This document shows positions 21,458-29,441 of a stretch of 39,095 nucleotides of DNA, piece by piece. The translations under genes were made by a program, and so were the position numbers. The DNA is taken from IMG/VR virus record IMGVR_UViG_3300023175_000102, positions 1-39,095 of that record. One strand, given 5' to 3'. Positions within the stretch are counted from its first letter, which is position 1. Every line of letters starts with the position of its first letter. Under the pieces are notes generated by a model that worked only from the letters and a program-made list of their open reading frames with translations, was not told where the DNA came from and searched no databases. Source of the DNA: a virus.

Positions 21458-21499
21458 AGGGCGCATGGTGCTCGGAGGTGTTCGATTCCCCTCCGCCCT
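21458..21499 (+). ncRNA. Truncated tRNA-like hairpin (acceptor plus T-arm-like)
   Basis: AGGGCG (21458-21463) pairs with CGCCCT (21494-21499) and encloses GGAGG/CCTCC around a loop with GTTCGATTCC, the T-loop signature, but only 11 nt stand where D and anticodon arms should be. It resembles a tRNA minihelix or a tRNA with its central half deleted. It ends 15 nt before the DnaA-like gene. Confidence 0.4.
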
Positions 21500-21514
21500 C
21501 AACACAATAGAGCC

Positions 21515-22015
21515 ATGAAAAAAATTAATACAAACCCCTTTGTATCTCAGGTAAGAGATAGGTACTTTGAAGAGATTGGCATTGGCCATCTGAGCAGAAC
21601 TTCTAAGAGCAGGTGGATGAAGAACAGGAAGCGGCCCAATGTAGAGGCCCGCGCCGCACTCTTTAATGCTATCGCTCCATTCGTTGGTAGGGTTGAGTGC
21701 GCCTCCATGTTCGGCAAGGACCACGCCACGGTACTCCACGCAATTAAAAATCATGAGATGTACCTAGGCTACAGCGGGCACTACGGTGAGTGCTACGAAA
21801 AGGGTACTCGTATTGTCGCGGAGGTGGCCAACGAAATGAACATGCACCCCATCGGGAGATACAGACACTACATCAATAGCGAATCAGAACTAGAGGTTTT
21901 GCAACGCACACTCAACAACATTCAATCAACCATCGACAATGTCAGAGAACGCATCAAAAAGAATCAAAGCTCAGTGCGACAGTATCGCAGAGTTCTTGAT
22001 AAGCAAGAACAATAA
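21515..22015 (+). CDS. DnaA domain IV-like DNA-binding protein
   Basis: A 166-residue protein with the DnaA C-terminal domain pattern in residues 10-85: RKRPNVEARAALFNAIAPF (the DnaA 'RxxxxARxxA' helix), then GKDHATVLHAIKNHE, nearly identical to the DnaA signature GRDHTTVLHA that contacts the DnaA box. The AAA+ ATPase part of DnaA is absent. A coiled-coil tail (about 125-165) follows. It may bind the phage origin or a host DnaA-box region. The start at 21515 is taken rather than an in-frame ATG at 21425 that lies in the tRNA-like element. Confidence 0.8.
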   Translation: MKKINTNPFVSQVRDRYFEEIGIGHLSRTSKSRWMKNRKRPNVEARAALFNAIAPFVGRVECASMFGKDHATVLHAIKNHEMYLGYSGHYGECYEKGTRIVAEVANEMNMHPIGRYRHYINSESELEVLQRTLNNIQSTIDNVRERIKKNQSSVRQYRRVLDKQEQ

Positions 22016-22316
22016 GTACGGAGACTCAGCGTTAGAACCACTGAACATCTTCAGCAAGGCAACCCCTGTCGAGGGACTGCTTGGGCGCATCGACGATAAG
22101 CTCAAGCGCATGAGGAACTACGACTCAGCGACTGAAGATGAGGACGTCATCAGAGATTTAATTGGATACTTAATACTACTAGAACTAGCAATACAAGATG
22201 AGCAACCCAATCGTAACCATCTTCCCTTCCATTCATCAAGTGCAGGAACCAACCTATATCCGTTTGGAGACAGCACTTCAACGCATCAAGGAGGGAAAGC
22301 ACACAACGAGGATTGA
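21939..22316 (+). CDS. MazG-like nucleotide pyrophosphohydrolase-type protein
   Basis: The core KNNKYGDSALEPLNIFSKA followed by GRIDDKLKRMRN and EDEDVIRDLIGYLILLELA (about residues 23-88) matches small phage proteins of the all-alpha NTP pyrophosphohydrolase (MazG/MazZ-like) type, whose acidic residues bind Mg-NTP. It overlaps the DnaA-like gene by 77 nt at its start. The last 38 codons overlap the start of the helicase gene in another frame, although the domain seems complete by residue 88; a frameshift that removed the usual ATGA stop is possible. Confidence 0.65.
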   Translation: MSENASKRIKAQCDSIAEFLISKNNKYGDSALEPLNIFSKATPVEGLLGRIDDKLKRMRNYDSATEDEDVIRDLIGYLILLELAIQDEQPNRNHLPFHSSSAGTNLYPFGDSTSTHQGGKAHNED

Positions 22317-24003
22317 CCGCATCCGAGAGGGTGACAAGAAAGAGAAGACCAAGCTGCCTATTGTCCTGTTCTCTGGAGAGTTCAGTGGCCGCAAGGACGA
22401 CGAGCTGAAGAGACACAGCGGGCTTATCGTCCTAGACTTTGACCACGTTGATGTGGACAGGGCTAAGTCTGTGATAGGCTCGGACAAATATGTTCGCAGC
22501 TGTTGGGTTAGTCCTAGCGGCAACGGCATAAAGGCCTTGGTCGAGGTGTCCGAACCGTCACGACACAGAGACCACTTCCGTAGTCTTCAGAAGTACTTCG
22601 ACAGCCAGTATGGTTTGGAGGTAGACTCAACAGGCATCAACGAATCCCGTGCCTGCTTTGAATCTGCGGACCCCGACATCGTGGTGCGGGACGCATCCGA
22701 CGTGTTCACTGGCATGATAGGTGAGCGAAGCAACGATGATTACATCCTCGACATTCAGAGCAAGACTGACTACGAGAAGCTGAACATCGCTGCCCGCATG
22801 ATTAACAGGGCCTCGGACGGGGAGAAGCACGCGACACTCATCAGGGCATCACACCTTATCGGTGGATACATAGCGGCGGGAAAGATTGAAGAGGACGTAG
22901 CGTTTTACGTACTTGAGAGGGAGATTGAGAAGCACGACCTAGAGGACATGGAGTTGGCTCGACGCACCATCAGAGATGGTATCAGCCACGGTAAGACGAT
23001 GCCCATTAAGGAGGTGATTGAGGATGAGGAGAAGATTAAGAGGGACATGCTCCTACAGGATGGCGACATGTCATTCATCTCGTCTGACGACGCAGACTTC
23101 TTGTGGATTGACCAGTATCGACAGGGGAATATTGAGGTTGGCCTGTCCACAGGTAACACTAGGGTCGACCAGAACTTTAGGTTCAAGAAGGAGTTCGTTA
23201 TGATTAACGGGCACAGCAACATCGGTAAGACTACATTCACCCTGTTCCTTATGGTCAGCGCAAGCATGAACCACGGGTGGCGATGGGTTATCTACAGCGC
23301 AGAGAATAGTACGGCTGCTATCAAGATGAAGCTCATGCAGTTCTGTTTGAACAAGCACGTCAGCAGCATGAGGTATCAAGAACAGAAGCGTGCATACGAA
23401 TGGGTTAAGAAGCACTTTGTTGTAATAAAAAATGATGAGGTGCTTAGCTACACAGACGTGCTGTTGTACGCAGAGAAGCTGCACAGAAACAAGGCTATCG
23501 ACGGGCTGTTCATCGACCCTTACAACAGCTTGCGCATCGACGGCATGAAGGGTAAGCACCTTAACTCCCACGAGTACCACTACGAGGCAGCCTCTGACTT
23601 CCTAACCTTTAGCAACAGGCTGGGTGTAGCTATATGGGTCAACGCTCACAGCGTTACTGAATCACAGAGACAGAAAGACCCTGACGGATATCCCCGCGCC
23701 CCATACGCAGAGGACACAGAAGGTGGTGGTAAGTGGGTGAACAGAGCGGACTGCTTTATTACCCTGCACCGCAAGGTTCAGCACGTTGACCCCAACATTA
23801 GGTACTGCACAGAGATGCACGTTCGTAAGGTTAGAGAGACGGACACAGGCGGAGCACCTACCCCGTTTGCAGAGCCACTGTTCTTCAGGTTCAACCAAAC
23901 GAACAGCGCGTTCTACTTAGAGGGGCCAGTGCAGGATTTCTTTTCTCCACTAGGTGAACAAGTTGTTGGTGAACAGTCTGCTTTTCATCCAGATGTTTTG
24001 TAA
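22198..24003 (+). CDS. BT4734-type N-terminal domain fused to RecA-fold replicative helicase
   Basis: A 601-residue two-part protein. The first 170 residues (SGLIVLDFDHVDVD and VSPSGNGIKALVEV) match the BT4734/VirE-associated N-terminal domain common in Bacteroidetes mobile elements, thought to be a primase-related fold. The second part is a RecA-type ATPase: Walker A GHSNIGKT (about 340-347), Walker B IDGLFIDPYNSL (about 433-444) and an ATPase-sensor-like WVNAHS segment, as in DnaB/RepA helicases. It is likely the replicative helicase, possibly with primase-like function. No phage polymerase follows, so host polymerase is expected. Confidence 0.85.
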   Translation: MSNPIVTIFPSIHQVQEPTYIRLETALQRIKEGKHTTRIDRIREGDKKEKTKLPIVLFSGEFSGRKDDELKRHSGLIVLDFDHVDVDRAKSVIGSDKYVRSCWVSPSGNGIKALVEVSEPSRHRDHFRSLQKYFDSQYGLEVDSTGINESRACFESADPDIVVRDASDVFTGMIGERSNDDYILDIQSKTDYEKLNIAARMINRASDGEKHATLIRASHLIGGYIAAGKIEEDVAFYVLEREIEKHDLEDMELARRTIRDGISHGKTMPIKEVIEDEEKIKRDMLLQDGDMSFISSDDADFLWIDQYRQGNIEVGLSTGNTRVDQNFRFKKEFVMINGHSNIGKTTFTLFLMVSASMNHGWRWVIYSAENSTAAIKMKLMQFCLNKHVSSMRYQEQKRAYEWVKKHFVVIKNDEVLSYTDVLLYAEKLHRNKAIDGLFIDPYNSLRIDGMKGKHLNSHEYHYEAASDFLTFSNRLGVAIWVNAHSVTESQRQKDPDGYPRAPYAEDTEGGGKWVNRADCFITLHRKVQHVDPNIRYCTEMHVRKVRETDTGGAPTPFAEPLFFRFNQTNSAFYLEGPVQDFFSPLGEQVVGEQSAFHPDVL

Positions 24004-24013
24004 ACTTTAGCGT

Positions 24014-24496
24014 ATGCAGAGGAAGCCACGTAAGAACCTCACGCGACCAAGAAAAAAGACTGCTAAGACTAGGAACCTTCGACGCGATGGTAAGCAGCTA
24101 AAGTCTAACCTTGAGACTTATTGTTACGACCAGTTGAAGGAGGCGGATATTGATTTCGTTTACGAAGGGGAGACGTTTGTGGTGCAGGATGGGTTTAGAT
24201 ACCCAGGCATATACTACAAGTCAACCAAGGCCAAGGACTACATGATGAACGCAACGGGCAACGCAGTCTTGCAGGTGAAGTACACGCCAGACTTTGTTTC
24301 CCACAAGCACAAGTTCATCATCGAAACCAAGGGCTATGTTCCATCGCAACACACCTTCCCAATCAGGTGGAAGATGTTCTTGAAATATCTAGTTGATAAT
24401 GGTATGGAGGATTACATGCTCTTCATACCCAAGAACAAGAAGCAAGTAGACGAAACCATCCAAACAATCCGTCGTGAAATTAGAAACTCTCAGTGA
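24014..24496 (+). CDS. PD-(D/E)XK endonuclease, T7 endonuclease I-like
   Basis: A basic 160-residue nuclease. After a Lys/Arg-rich N-terminus comes SNLETYCYDQL (first Glu), then YTPDF (Asp) and FIIETKGY (ExK), the spacing of T7 endonuclease I and related Holliday-junction resolvases. A resolvase or debranching role during recombination and before packaging is likely. It ends in a charged helix and overlaps the next small gene by 23 nt. Confidence 0.8.
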   Translation: MQRKPRKNLTRPRKKTAKTRNLRRDGKQLKSNLETYCYDQLKEADIDFVYEGETFVVQDGFRYPGIYYKSTKAKDYMMNATGNAVLQVKYTPDFVSHKHKFIIETKGYVPSQHTFPIRWKMFLKYLVDNGMEDYMLFIPKNKKQVDETIQTIRREIRNSQ

Positions 24497-24692
24497 AATT
24501 TATTTCACATCAACCTCAAGCATACAGCGGGAAGCGACCGAGCTGTACGAAGCACTGCATACAGAGTGCGGCAACCCGCACACCAACTGGGTGCGAGTGC
24601 TTGACCTAGTACGCTCGTTCAAGAACACCGTATCTGTAGAGCTTGATACCATAACCACCGCTTGCGAAGAACACAATGAAGCCGAATTTTAA
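24474..24692 (+). CDS. Hypothetical 72-aa protein with GTG start
   Basis: The frame starts at GTG 24474 inside the nuclease gene and contains no other early Met. A helical, acidic protein with two Cys (SIQREATELYEALHTECG). It overlaps the next gene by 17 nt. Real coding is supported by gene density and lack of an alternative frame, not by similarity. Confidence 0.45.
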   Translation: MKLETLSEIYFTSTSSIQREATELYEALHTECGNPHTNWVRVLDLVRSFKNTVSVELDTITTACEEHNEAEF

Positions 24693-25209
24693 GGGGGCTC
24701 TTGGGTATGGCAAGGAGGGTGAGATGATGTTCGAGGATTACCTCGTGTCCAACAATCACACCGTAATAAACTCTGACGACCAGAGGCAGGGCAAGAACTT
24801 GTACTGGGACCTGGAGATTGAGAACGGGACTAGGTTCGAGATTAAGTACGACCAGAAGGCGTGGGTTTACTACCACATGAAAGAGCACCAGCACTGCCCA
24901 AACCTTTTCCTTGAACACTGGTCAAAGACAAGGGGTGAGAAGTGTGGCCTATACTCTTCGCTTGGAGAGGCAGACATCTTCGTCTATATCATGAAGAACA
25001 TTGATGCAGACGGTAGGCATATTGGCGATTACGCTCACACCTTTTACCTTGAGCCACTGATTGTGTGGTGCGAGGGCAAGAAGTTCAGGACCGCCCCATG
25101 CAGCACATCTGGTGATGACAATGCAGAAGGCTGGCTTGCTCCTGAGTGGGACATCATAGCAGACCAAGCGTTTAACGGATACATAAAGAAGATAACATTC
25201 GACAAGTGA
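24676..25209 (+). CDS. PD-(D/E)XK-like nuclease, 177 aa
   Basis: The N-terminal part has GKEGEMMFEDYL then DLEIENGTRFEIKYD (about 51-66), an acidic strand followed by ExK typical of PD-(D/E)XK nucleases including restriction-like and recombination enzymes. The middle has conserved-looking Cys/Trp residues and the C-terminus an aromatic segment. Exact role (repair, host-DNA attack, or modification-dependent cutting) is not clear. Its stop overlaps the GTG of the next gene. Confidence 0.6.
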   Translation: MKPNFKGALGYGKEGEMMFEDYLVSNNHTVINSDDQRQGKNLYWDLEIENGTRFEIKYDQKAWVYYHMKEHQHCPNLFLEHWSKTRGEKCGLYSSLGEADIFVYIMKNIDADGRHIGDYAHTFYLEPLIVWCEGKKFRTAPCSTSGDDNAEGWLAPEWDIIADQAFNGYIKKITFDK

Positions 25210-25697
25210 TTTCACGCAGAAGAAGAGACTACTCAAGTACAACAGGCAGGGTTTCTGAGGTGAGATTTAAGCGGGCTGCGGAGGCACTGGGTTTTGACGT
25301 AGCAAAATCATCGAAGGGCTCAGACATCCACCATCACATAGACTTTCACATGACCATGGGCAACAAGACATGGTCTGTTGATGTCAAGGGAAACAATCTT
25401 CCAGATGAGATATGGTGCGAGTTCAAGAATGTTCATGGAAGAGACGGGTGGATGCGTGGTAGAGCAAGCATCATAGCATTTGAAATGCCAGAGGAAGGGG
25501 GGTTCTGCGTGGTCAATAGAGACAAGCTTCTTGAATGGTGTAACGAAAACATATCTGATGTGCTCGTTGACAGTAAGGACATGGCCTACAAGAAGAAGTA
25601 TACAAGGGCCAATAGGAAAGACGTGGTGACTAAGATTTATCTTGATGACCTGAGGTCAATAGAATCTTTCAGGGTCTGGAAATACAGAACTGCGTAG
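25206..25697 (+). CDS. PD-(D/E)XK-like nuclease, 163 aa
   Basis: GTG start in the stop of the previous gene. SEVRFKRAAEAL (possible first Glu) and DFHMTMGNKTWSVDVKG (about 45-61) give the Asp ... DxK pattern of the fold, and the C-terminal half is basic. The nearest analogues are small phage nucleases of the resolvase/VSR type. It is the last gene before the terminator at 25726. Confidence 0.6.
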   Translation: MISRRRRDYSSTTGRVSEVRFKRAAEALGFDVAKSSKGSDIHHHIDFHMTMGNKTWSVDVKGNNLPDEIWCEFKNVHGRDGWMRGRASIIAFEMPEEGGFCVVNRDKLLEWCNENISDVLVDSKDMAYKKKYTRANRKDVVTKIYLDDLRSIESFRVWKYRTA

Positions 25698-25725
25698 CCA
25701 TTATTTACGTCTCGGGTTCGGATAG

Positions 25726-25761
25726 GAGGGGCGACTACATAAGATGCCCCTCTTTTCTTTT
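25726..25761 (+). terminator. Rho-independent terminator of the early operon
   Basis: Perfect 7-bp stem GAGGGGC (25726-25732) with GCCCCTC (25746-25752), 13-nt loop, then TTTTCTTTT. It lies 29 nt after the last early stop and separates early genes from the secreted-protein pair. Confidence 0.85.
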
Positions 25762-25790
25762 CGTAACTTGCAATGTTAAACAACTGACTA

Positions 25791-27698
25791 ATGAGATACT
25801 TCTTGCTTGCAGTAACACTGCTTATTATCAACAACGTAACGGCTCAAGAATGCTCTCTTCTTACCGACGGAGTAAGAACAATGGGCCTTGTTGAGCGTGA
25901 CTATCCCAGCCTTGCTGATGTAGACACAGTGACCATCCCTATTGTGTTTCACATCGTCCACACTGGGGCTGGAGAAGAGAACAACATCTCTGACGCACAG
26001 GTATACTCTCAGCTTGATGTCCTCAACGAAGAGTTTGCCGACAGCAAGATTCAATTCTGTATGGCTGCGCGAGACCCATGGGACAATCCAACCGATGGCA
26101 TTACTCGCTTCGACGGGAGTATCTGGGAGGACTACTTGTATGAGGGAATCTCCAATGGCAACGACCCTGACGCTATGGACCAAGAGGACCTAAAGGAGGC
26201 TGTAGGTTGCTGGAACCCTAGCGAGTACATCAACTACTACGTGGTGTCGGAAATCAACGGCAACAACGGGGGTAATGGCATCCAAGGCTTCGCCTACCTC
26301 GGGCCTACGGGAGACTGCCGTGATGGAGTGGTAGTGCTATACAATGCCACAGGAAATGTTGGGGTACAGAAGCCAGGAAGGGAGCTTGGGCTTACGGGGG
26401 TTCACGAGGTTGGTCACCACCTATCCTTGTGGCACACCTTCTCAAACAGCGACGACTGCGAGGAGACGAACTGCGAGACGCAGGGCGACCAGGTCTGCGA
26501 CACCCCTCCCACCCTGTCAAACACATCCTGTAGTTTGCCTACGTGCCCTGATGCTCTGGTAGAGAACTTCATGGATTATACACAGGAGACGTGCAGAAAC
26601 AGCTTTACTGTGGGGCAGTCAGAGCGTATGCACGAGTGCCTTCAGACTGTACGCACTGGACTTGTAGACAATATGAACTGCATCCCACCTATGCAGTACG
26701 ACGCAGCACCTACGCTTGCAACATACCAACAGCAGTGGTGTACTCCGAACCAAGACATCTGGATTCAGGTCAAGAACTTTGGTAGCGAGATGATTGACAT
26801 GGTGGATGTGCAGCTGTACTGCAACGGCATTCAGTATGATGCCCCAGTATTTGACCTAGTTCCTGGTGTTGGTCAGGATGTGTTATTCCCTGATGTGTAT
26901 GTCGATGGCGCTCAGATGTTTGAGGTTCAGGTGGTCGGTGCTCAGAACGATTATCTTGAGAACGACTACGCCTCTTGGCCCATCGAGACCACACCTGGGG
27001 CTCTAATGAGCATCACAGTGTCAACAGACAACTGGGCCAATGAGACCGACTGGGTCATCTACGACAGTTCGGGAGAAGTCTTAATTGGTGATGGCAACTA
27101 CCCCCTTGGCGTAGCCACCTACGAGTATGAAATCTGTATCTACGAAGATTGCTACGATGTAGTCATCGAAGACTCCAATGGCGACGGGTTCTGCGCCTTT
27201 GACTTCGGCAACGACGGGGTCTGCGACTTTGGCGGTGAGGGTATGACGGCCACCGTAGGCAGCGACACGGTTTTTACGACGGGGTTTGGGGCGAGCTTCG
27301 ACGTATGGGAGACATCGTTCTGCAACACCCTCCCCGAATGCCCATTGGACTTCGATGGAAGCGGAACCATAGGCAATGGCGACGTTCTCATTATGCTGTC
27401 TAACTATGGGTGTCAAGGTGTTTGTGACTACGACGTCAACAACGATGGAAGTGTGAATGTCTTTGACCTTCTGGAAATGCTCGCATCGCAGGGTGCGTGC
27501 CCAGTCGAGCAGGACTTCAGTATCGGCACATACAAGGACTTGGTTGTCGGGAACAGCGACGGGTTCTCATGGCCATCAGGACCACCACGTATCTACGACA
27601 TCCTTGGCAGGGAGATTGATAAGCCTTTTGACCAGCTTGCTACTGGCGTATACATCTTGCGTTGGAAGCGCGTAACCAGAAAAGTATTTGTACAATGA
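25791..27698 (+). CDS. Secreted M43-type metalloprotease with T9SS type A sorting domain
   Basis: A 635-residue secreted protein. Residues 1-19 form a signal peptide ending AQE. Residues 40-295 are a pappalysin/M43-like zincin: HEVGHHLSLWH (H205, E206, H209, H215), CDTPP (236-240) and the Met-turn FMDYT (M261). The usual Gly of HExxHxxGxxH is Ser212 here. Residues 300-500 look like CARDB/beta-sandwich modules, 520-570 hold two dockerin-like EF-hand loops (DFDGSGTIGNGD, DVNNDGSVNVFD), and the last 50 residues (RIYDILGREI ... GVYILRWK) form a type A T9SS sorting domain. T9SS cargo is exported across the outer membrane and often anchored to the cell surface, so the product should act on the host's outside. 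The cargo gene is coupled (ATGA) to a second one. Confidence 0.85.
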   Translation: MRYFLLAVTLLIINNVTAQECSLLTDGVRTMGLVERDYPSLADVDTVTIPIVFHIVHTGAGEENNISDAQVYSQLDVLNEEFADSKIQFCMAARDPWDNPTDGITRFDGSIWEDYLYEGISNGNDPDAMDQEDLKEAVGCWNPSEYINYYVVSEINGNNGGNGIQGFAYLGPTGDCRDGVVVLYNATGNVGVQKPGRELGLTGVHEVGHHLSLWHTFSNSDDCEETNCETQGDQVCDTPPTLSNTSCSLPTCPDALVENFMDYTQETCRNSFTVGQSERMHECLQTVRTGLVDNMNCIPPMQYDAAPTLATYQQQWCTPNQDIWIQVKNFGSEMIDMVDVQLYCNGIQYDAPVFDLVPGVGQDVLFPDVYVDGAQMFEVQVVGAQNDYLENDYASWPIETTPGALMSITVSTDNWANETDWVIYDSSGEVLIGDGNYPLGVATYEYEICIYEDCYDVVIEDSNGDGFCAFDFGNDGVCDFGGEGMTATVGSDTVFTTGFGASFDVWETSFCNTLPECPLDFDGSGTIGNGDVLIMLSNYGCQGVCDYDVNNDGSVNVFDLLEMLASQGACPVEQDFSIGTYKDLVVGNSDGFSWPSGPPRIYDILGREIDKPFDQLATGVYILRWKRVTRKVFVQ

Positions 27699-28708
27699 GA
27701 AGGTTGATTTGGTTTTTGCTCCCACTAATTTCTTGGGGGCAGGGCATATGTGACATGGAGATTATTGGATTCAATCCTATCTCCACTGACATGACGATTG
27801 CTGTCAATGGGGGCTACTGTACTCCTGCGGCTGGCGACTCTATCGGAGAGTTCCTCCTTGGACTGGCTTTTAATCCTGCACTAGAGGACGACAGTGAGTT
27901 TCCTTGCATCTATGAGAACGGCTGGGCGCTGCTTATCTTCCCTCTCGACTTTCCTGGGTTTGACATTGGGCAGGGTAGCGACGACATCCTTCAAACGGGG
28001 GATACGATTTCATTCGCACTCGATGAAGTCCCTGCCTTTGGTAGCGGTACGGCTGCATGCTGGATAGACATCATGCAGAGTGGGGCGTACTACGAGGAGT
28101 GCTTGGTCATTTCTGTTTGGCAAATCAATGACTCCGATGCTCTGGATGGAGACGCTGGGCTAGGAGGTTTCCCATATCCAGACGCTGATGTAATGAACTC
28201 GTGGATTATGTGGAGCCTGAACGGAGCGTGCTCTCCACCTCCACCACCCATCGTGTACGGGTGTACTGACATGTTCGCATACAACTACAACTTCGCTGCG
28301 TCTCAAGACGACGGGTCGTGTATCTATCAAGGGTGCCAAGACCCGCTGGCTCTTAACTACTGCGAAGACTGTGAGGTTGAAGGGGAGTGCATCTATGACT
28401 CACCCGCTGGTGAGGACTGTGGAGACCCACTCGTGTTCATCCCAAACACCTTCAGCCCCAACAACGACGGCCTGAATGATTACTGGAAACCAGTGACTAG
28501 ACCTGAGTGCTGGCTCACATGGGAGCTTCGCATCTACAACAGATGGGGTACTCTCGTCTGGGCGAGCTTCGACCCTAACGATAAGTGGATAGGCAATCGT
28601 CTCGACGCTTTTGTTCCAGACGGAGTGTATACGTGGGCACTCAAGGCCAAGACATTTGAGTCCACCAAGGTGATTGATACAGCAGGAAACGTAACGGTGT
28701 TCCGTTAA
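27695..28708 (+). CDS. Secreted cargo protein with T9SS type B (CHU_C) sorting domain
   Basis: A 337-residue secreted protein starting MRRLIWFLLPLISWGQG (signal peptide). Middle residues include a GCTDMFAYNYNFAASQDDGSC segment, a Cys-rich motif recurrent in Bacteroidetes surface proteins. The C-terminal 85 residues (FIPNTFSPNNDGLNDYW ... RIYNRWG ... GVYTW) are the gliding-motility type B T9SS domain. No catalytic motif is visible, so adhesion or partner function is likely. It starts on the protease stop (ATGA) and its own stop overlaps that of the convergent gene at 28705 (shared TTAA). Confidence 0.85.
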   Translation: MRRLIWFLLPLISWGQGICDMEIIGFNPISTDMTIAVNGGYCTPAAGDSIGEFLLGLAFNPALEDDSEFPCIYENGWALLIFPLDFPGFDIGQGSDDILQTGDTISFALDEVPAFGSGTAACWIDIMQSGAYYEECLVISVWQINDSDALDGDAGLGGFPYPDADVMNSWIMWSLNGACSPPPPPIVYGCTDMFAYNYNFAASQDDGSCIYQGCQDPLALNYCEDCEVEGECIYDSPAGEDCGDPLVFIPNTFSPNNDGLNDYWKPVTRPECWLTWELRIYNRWGTLVWASFDPNDKWIGNRLDAFVPDGVYTWALKAKTFESTKVIDTAGNVTVFR

Positions 28709-29004
28709 CCCCGAAGTCTATCGTTCTCTTTCTCTAGGAACTCCAGCCGAACCTTGTATTCTGCAAGGGTCTGGAGAACTTCTGTGAGTTCCCGTTGCAC
28801 TTTTGCTTTTTCCTCGTATGACTCCTCAAGCTTCTGCTCAAGGACGGCGACGCGCTCTCTTAAATCATCGCGGAAGAGCGTCTGCTCTCCCTTATCTTCT
28901 TTTCGCTCCTGATGCTTGAGCTTCATGCGCGACTGATAGAACTGCCACGCACCAGCGGAACCTAGCACAGTTACGATTGTGATAATAGTCTGGGCGTCAA
29001 TCAC
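28705..29004 (-). CDS. Anchored coiled-coil protein, spanin-like candidate
   Basis: A 99-residue protein with an N-terminal membrane helix (residues 5-25, TIITIVTVLGSAGAWQFYQ) and a long coiled coil through residues 35-95 (heptads of Leu/Val in RVAVLEQKLEESYEEKAKVQ). This layout is typical of inner-membrane spanins or holin-associated proteins in lysis cassettes. It lies last in a set of membrane-protein genes. No lipoprotein partner is visible here, so spanin is only a candidate call. Confidence 0.55.
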   Translation of the reverse strand: MIDAQTIITIVTVLGSAGAWQFYQSRMKLKHQERKEDKGEQTLFRDDLRERVAVLEQKLEESYEEKAKVQRELTEVLQTLAEYKVRLEFLEKENDRLRG

Positions 29005-29384
29005 CTCTTATACATTTCTTCGTTTGTAACACGATACAAATTCCAGATGCTCATCCCACATATTAGGAGCCACCCTAAATGTGAGCCGTGCATCATACCA
29101 GCCGTCGTGTAGTTAGCGACTGTGGCTATTGAAATGATGGATGCAATTTGAACTGCAAGTTTACGCATAAATAACCTGCCGTCCCATAGAGCACAGTAGA
29201 CCTGAAAACCGCCAGCTAGATGAGCCGCAATCTGCAACATCATCCATGGCTTTCCTAGCTCGAACATGGCGAAGGGAAGGATGGACATGTGCAATACACC
29301 AATCATAAGCTCATTGCTTTCTGAGTCAGTGTACTTCATGATGGCCTTAGCTCTGGCCAGTCCTTTCTTATCCCTTAGTGGCAT
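29001..29384 (-). CDS. Multi-pass membrane protein of lysis cassette, 127 aa
   Basis: Hydrophobic segments near residues 27-47, 48-68, 76-93 and 100-120 suggest three or four membrane helices. No family recognised. It overlaps the previous gene by four bases and lies in the lysis region, so a holin or antiholin role is possible. Confidence 0.55.
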   Translation of the reverse strand: MPLRDKKGLARAKAIMKYTDSESNELMIGVLHMSILPFAMFELGKPWMMLQIAAHLAGGFQVYCALWDGRLFMRKLAVQIASIISIATVANYTTAGMMHGSHLGWLLICGMSIWNLYRVTNEEMYKR

Positions 29385-29441
29385 GTCAAAACACTTTACT
29401 GAACTCTATCCAGGCCCAGATTATTTTCTTACCCCATTGTT

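Noticed and set aside
21313-21510. A 65-codon frame across the tRNA-like elements
   Set aside because: It covers both tRNA-like folds and has no leader or recognisable features.
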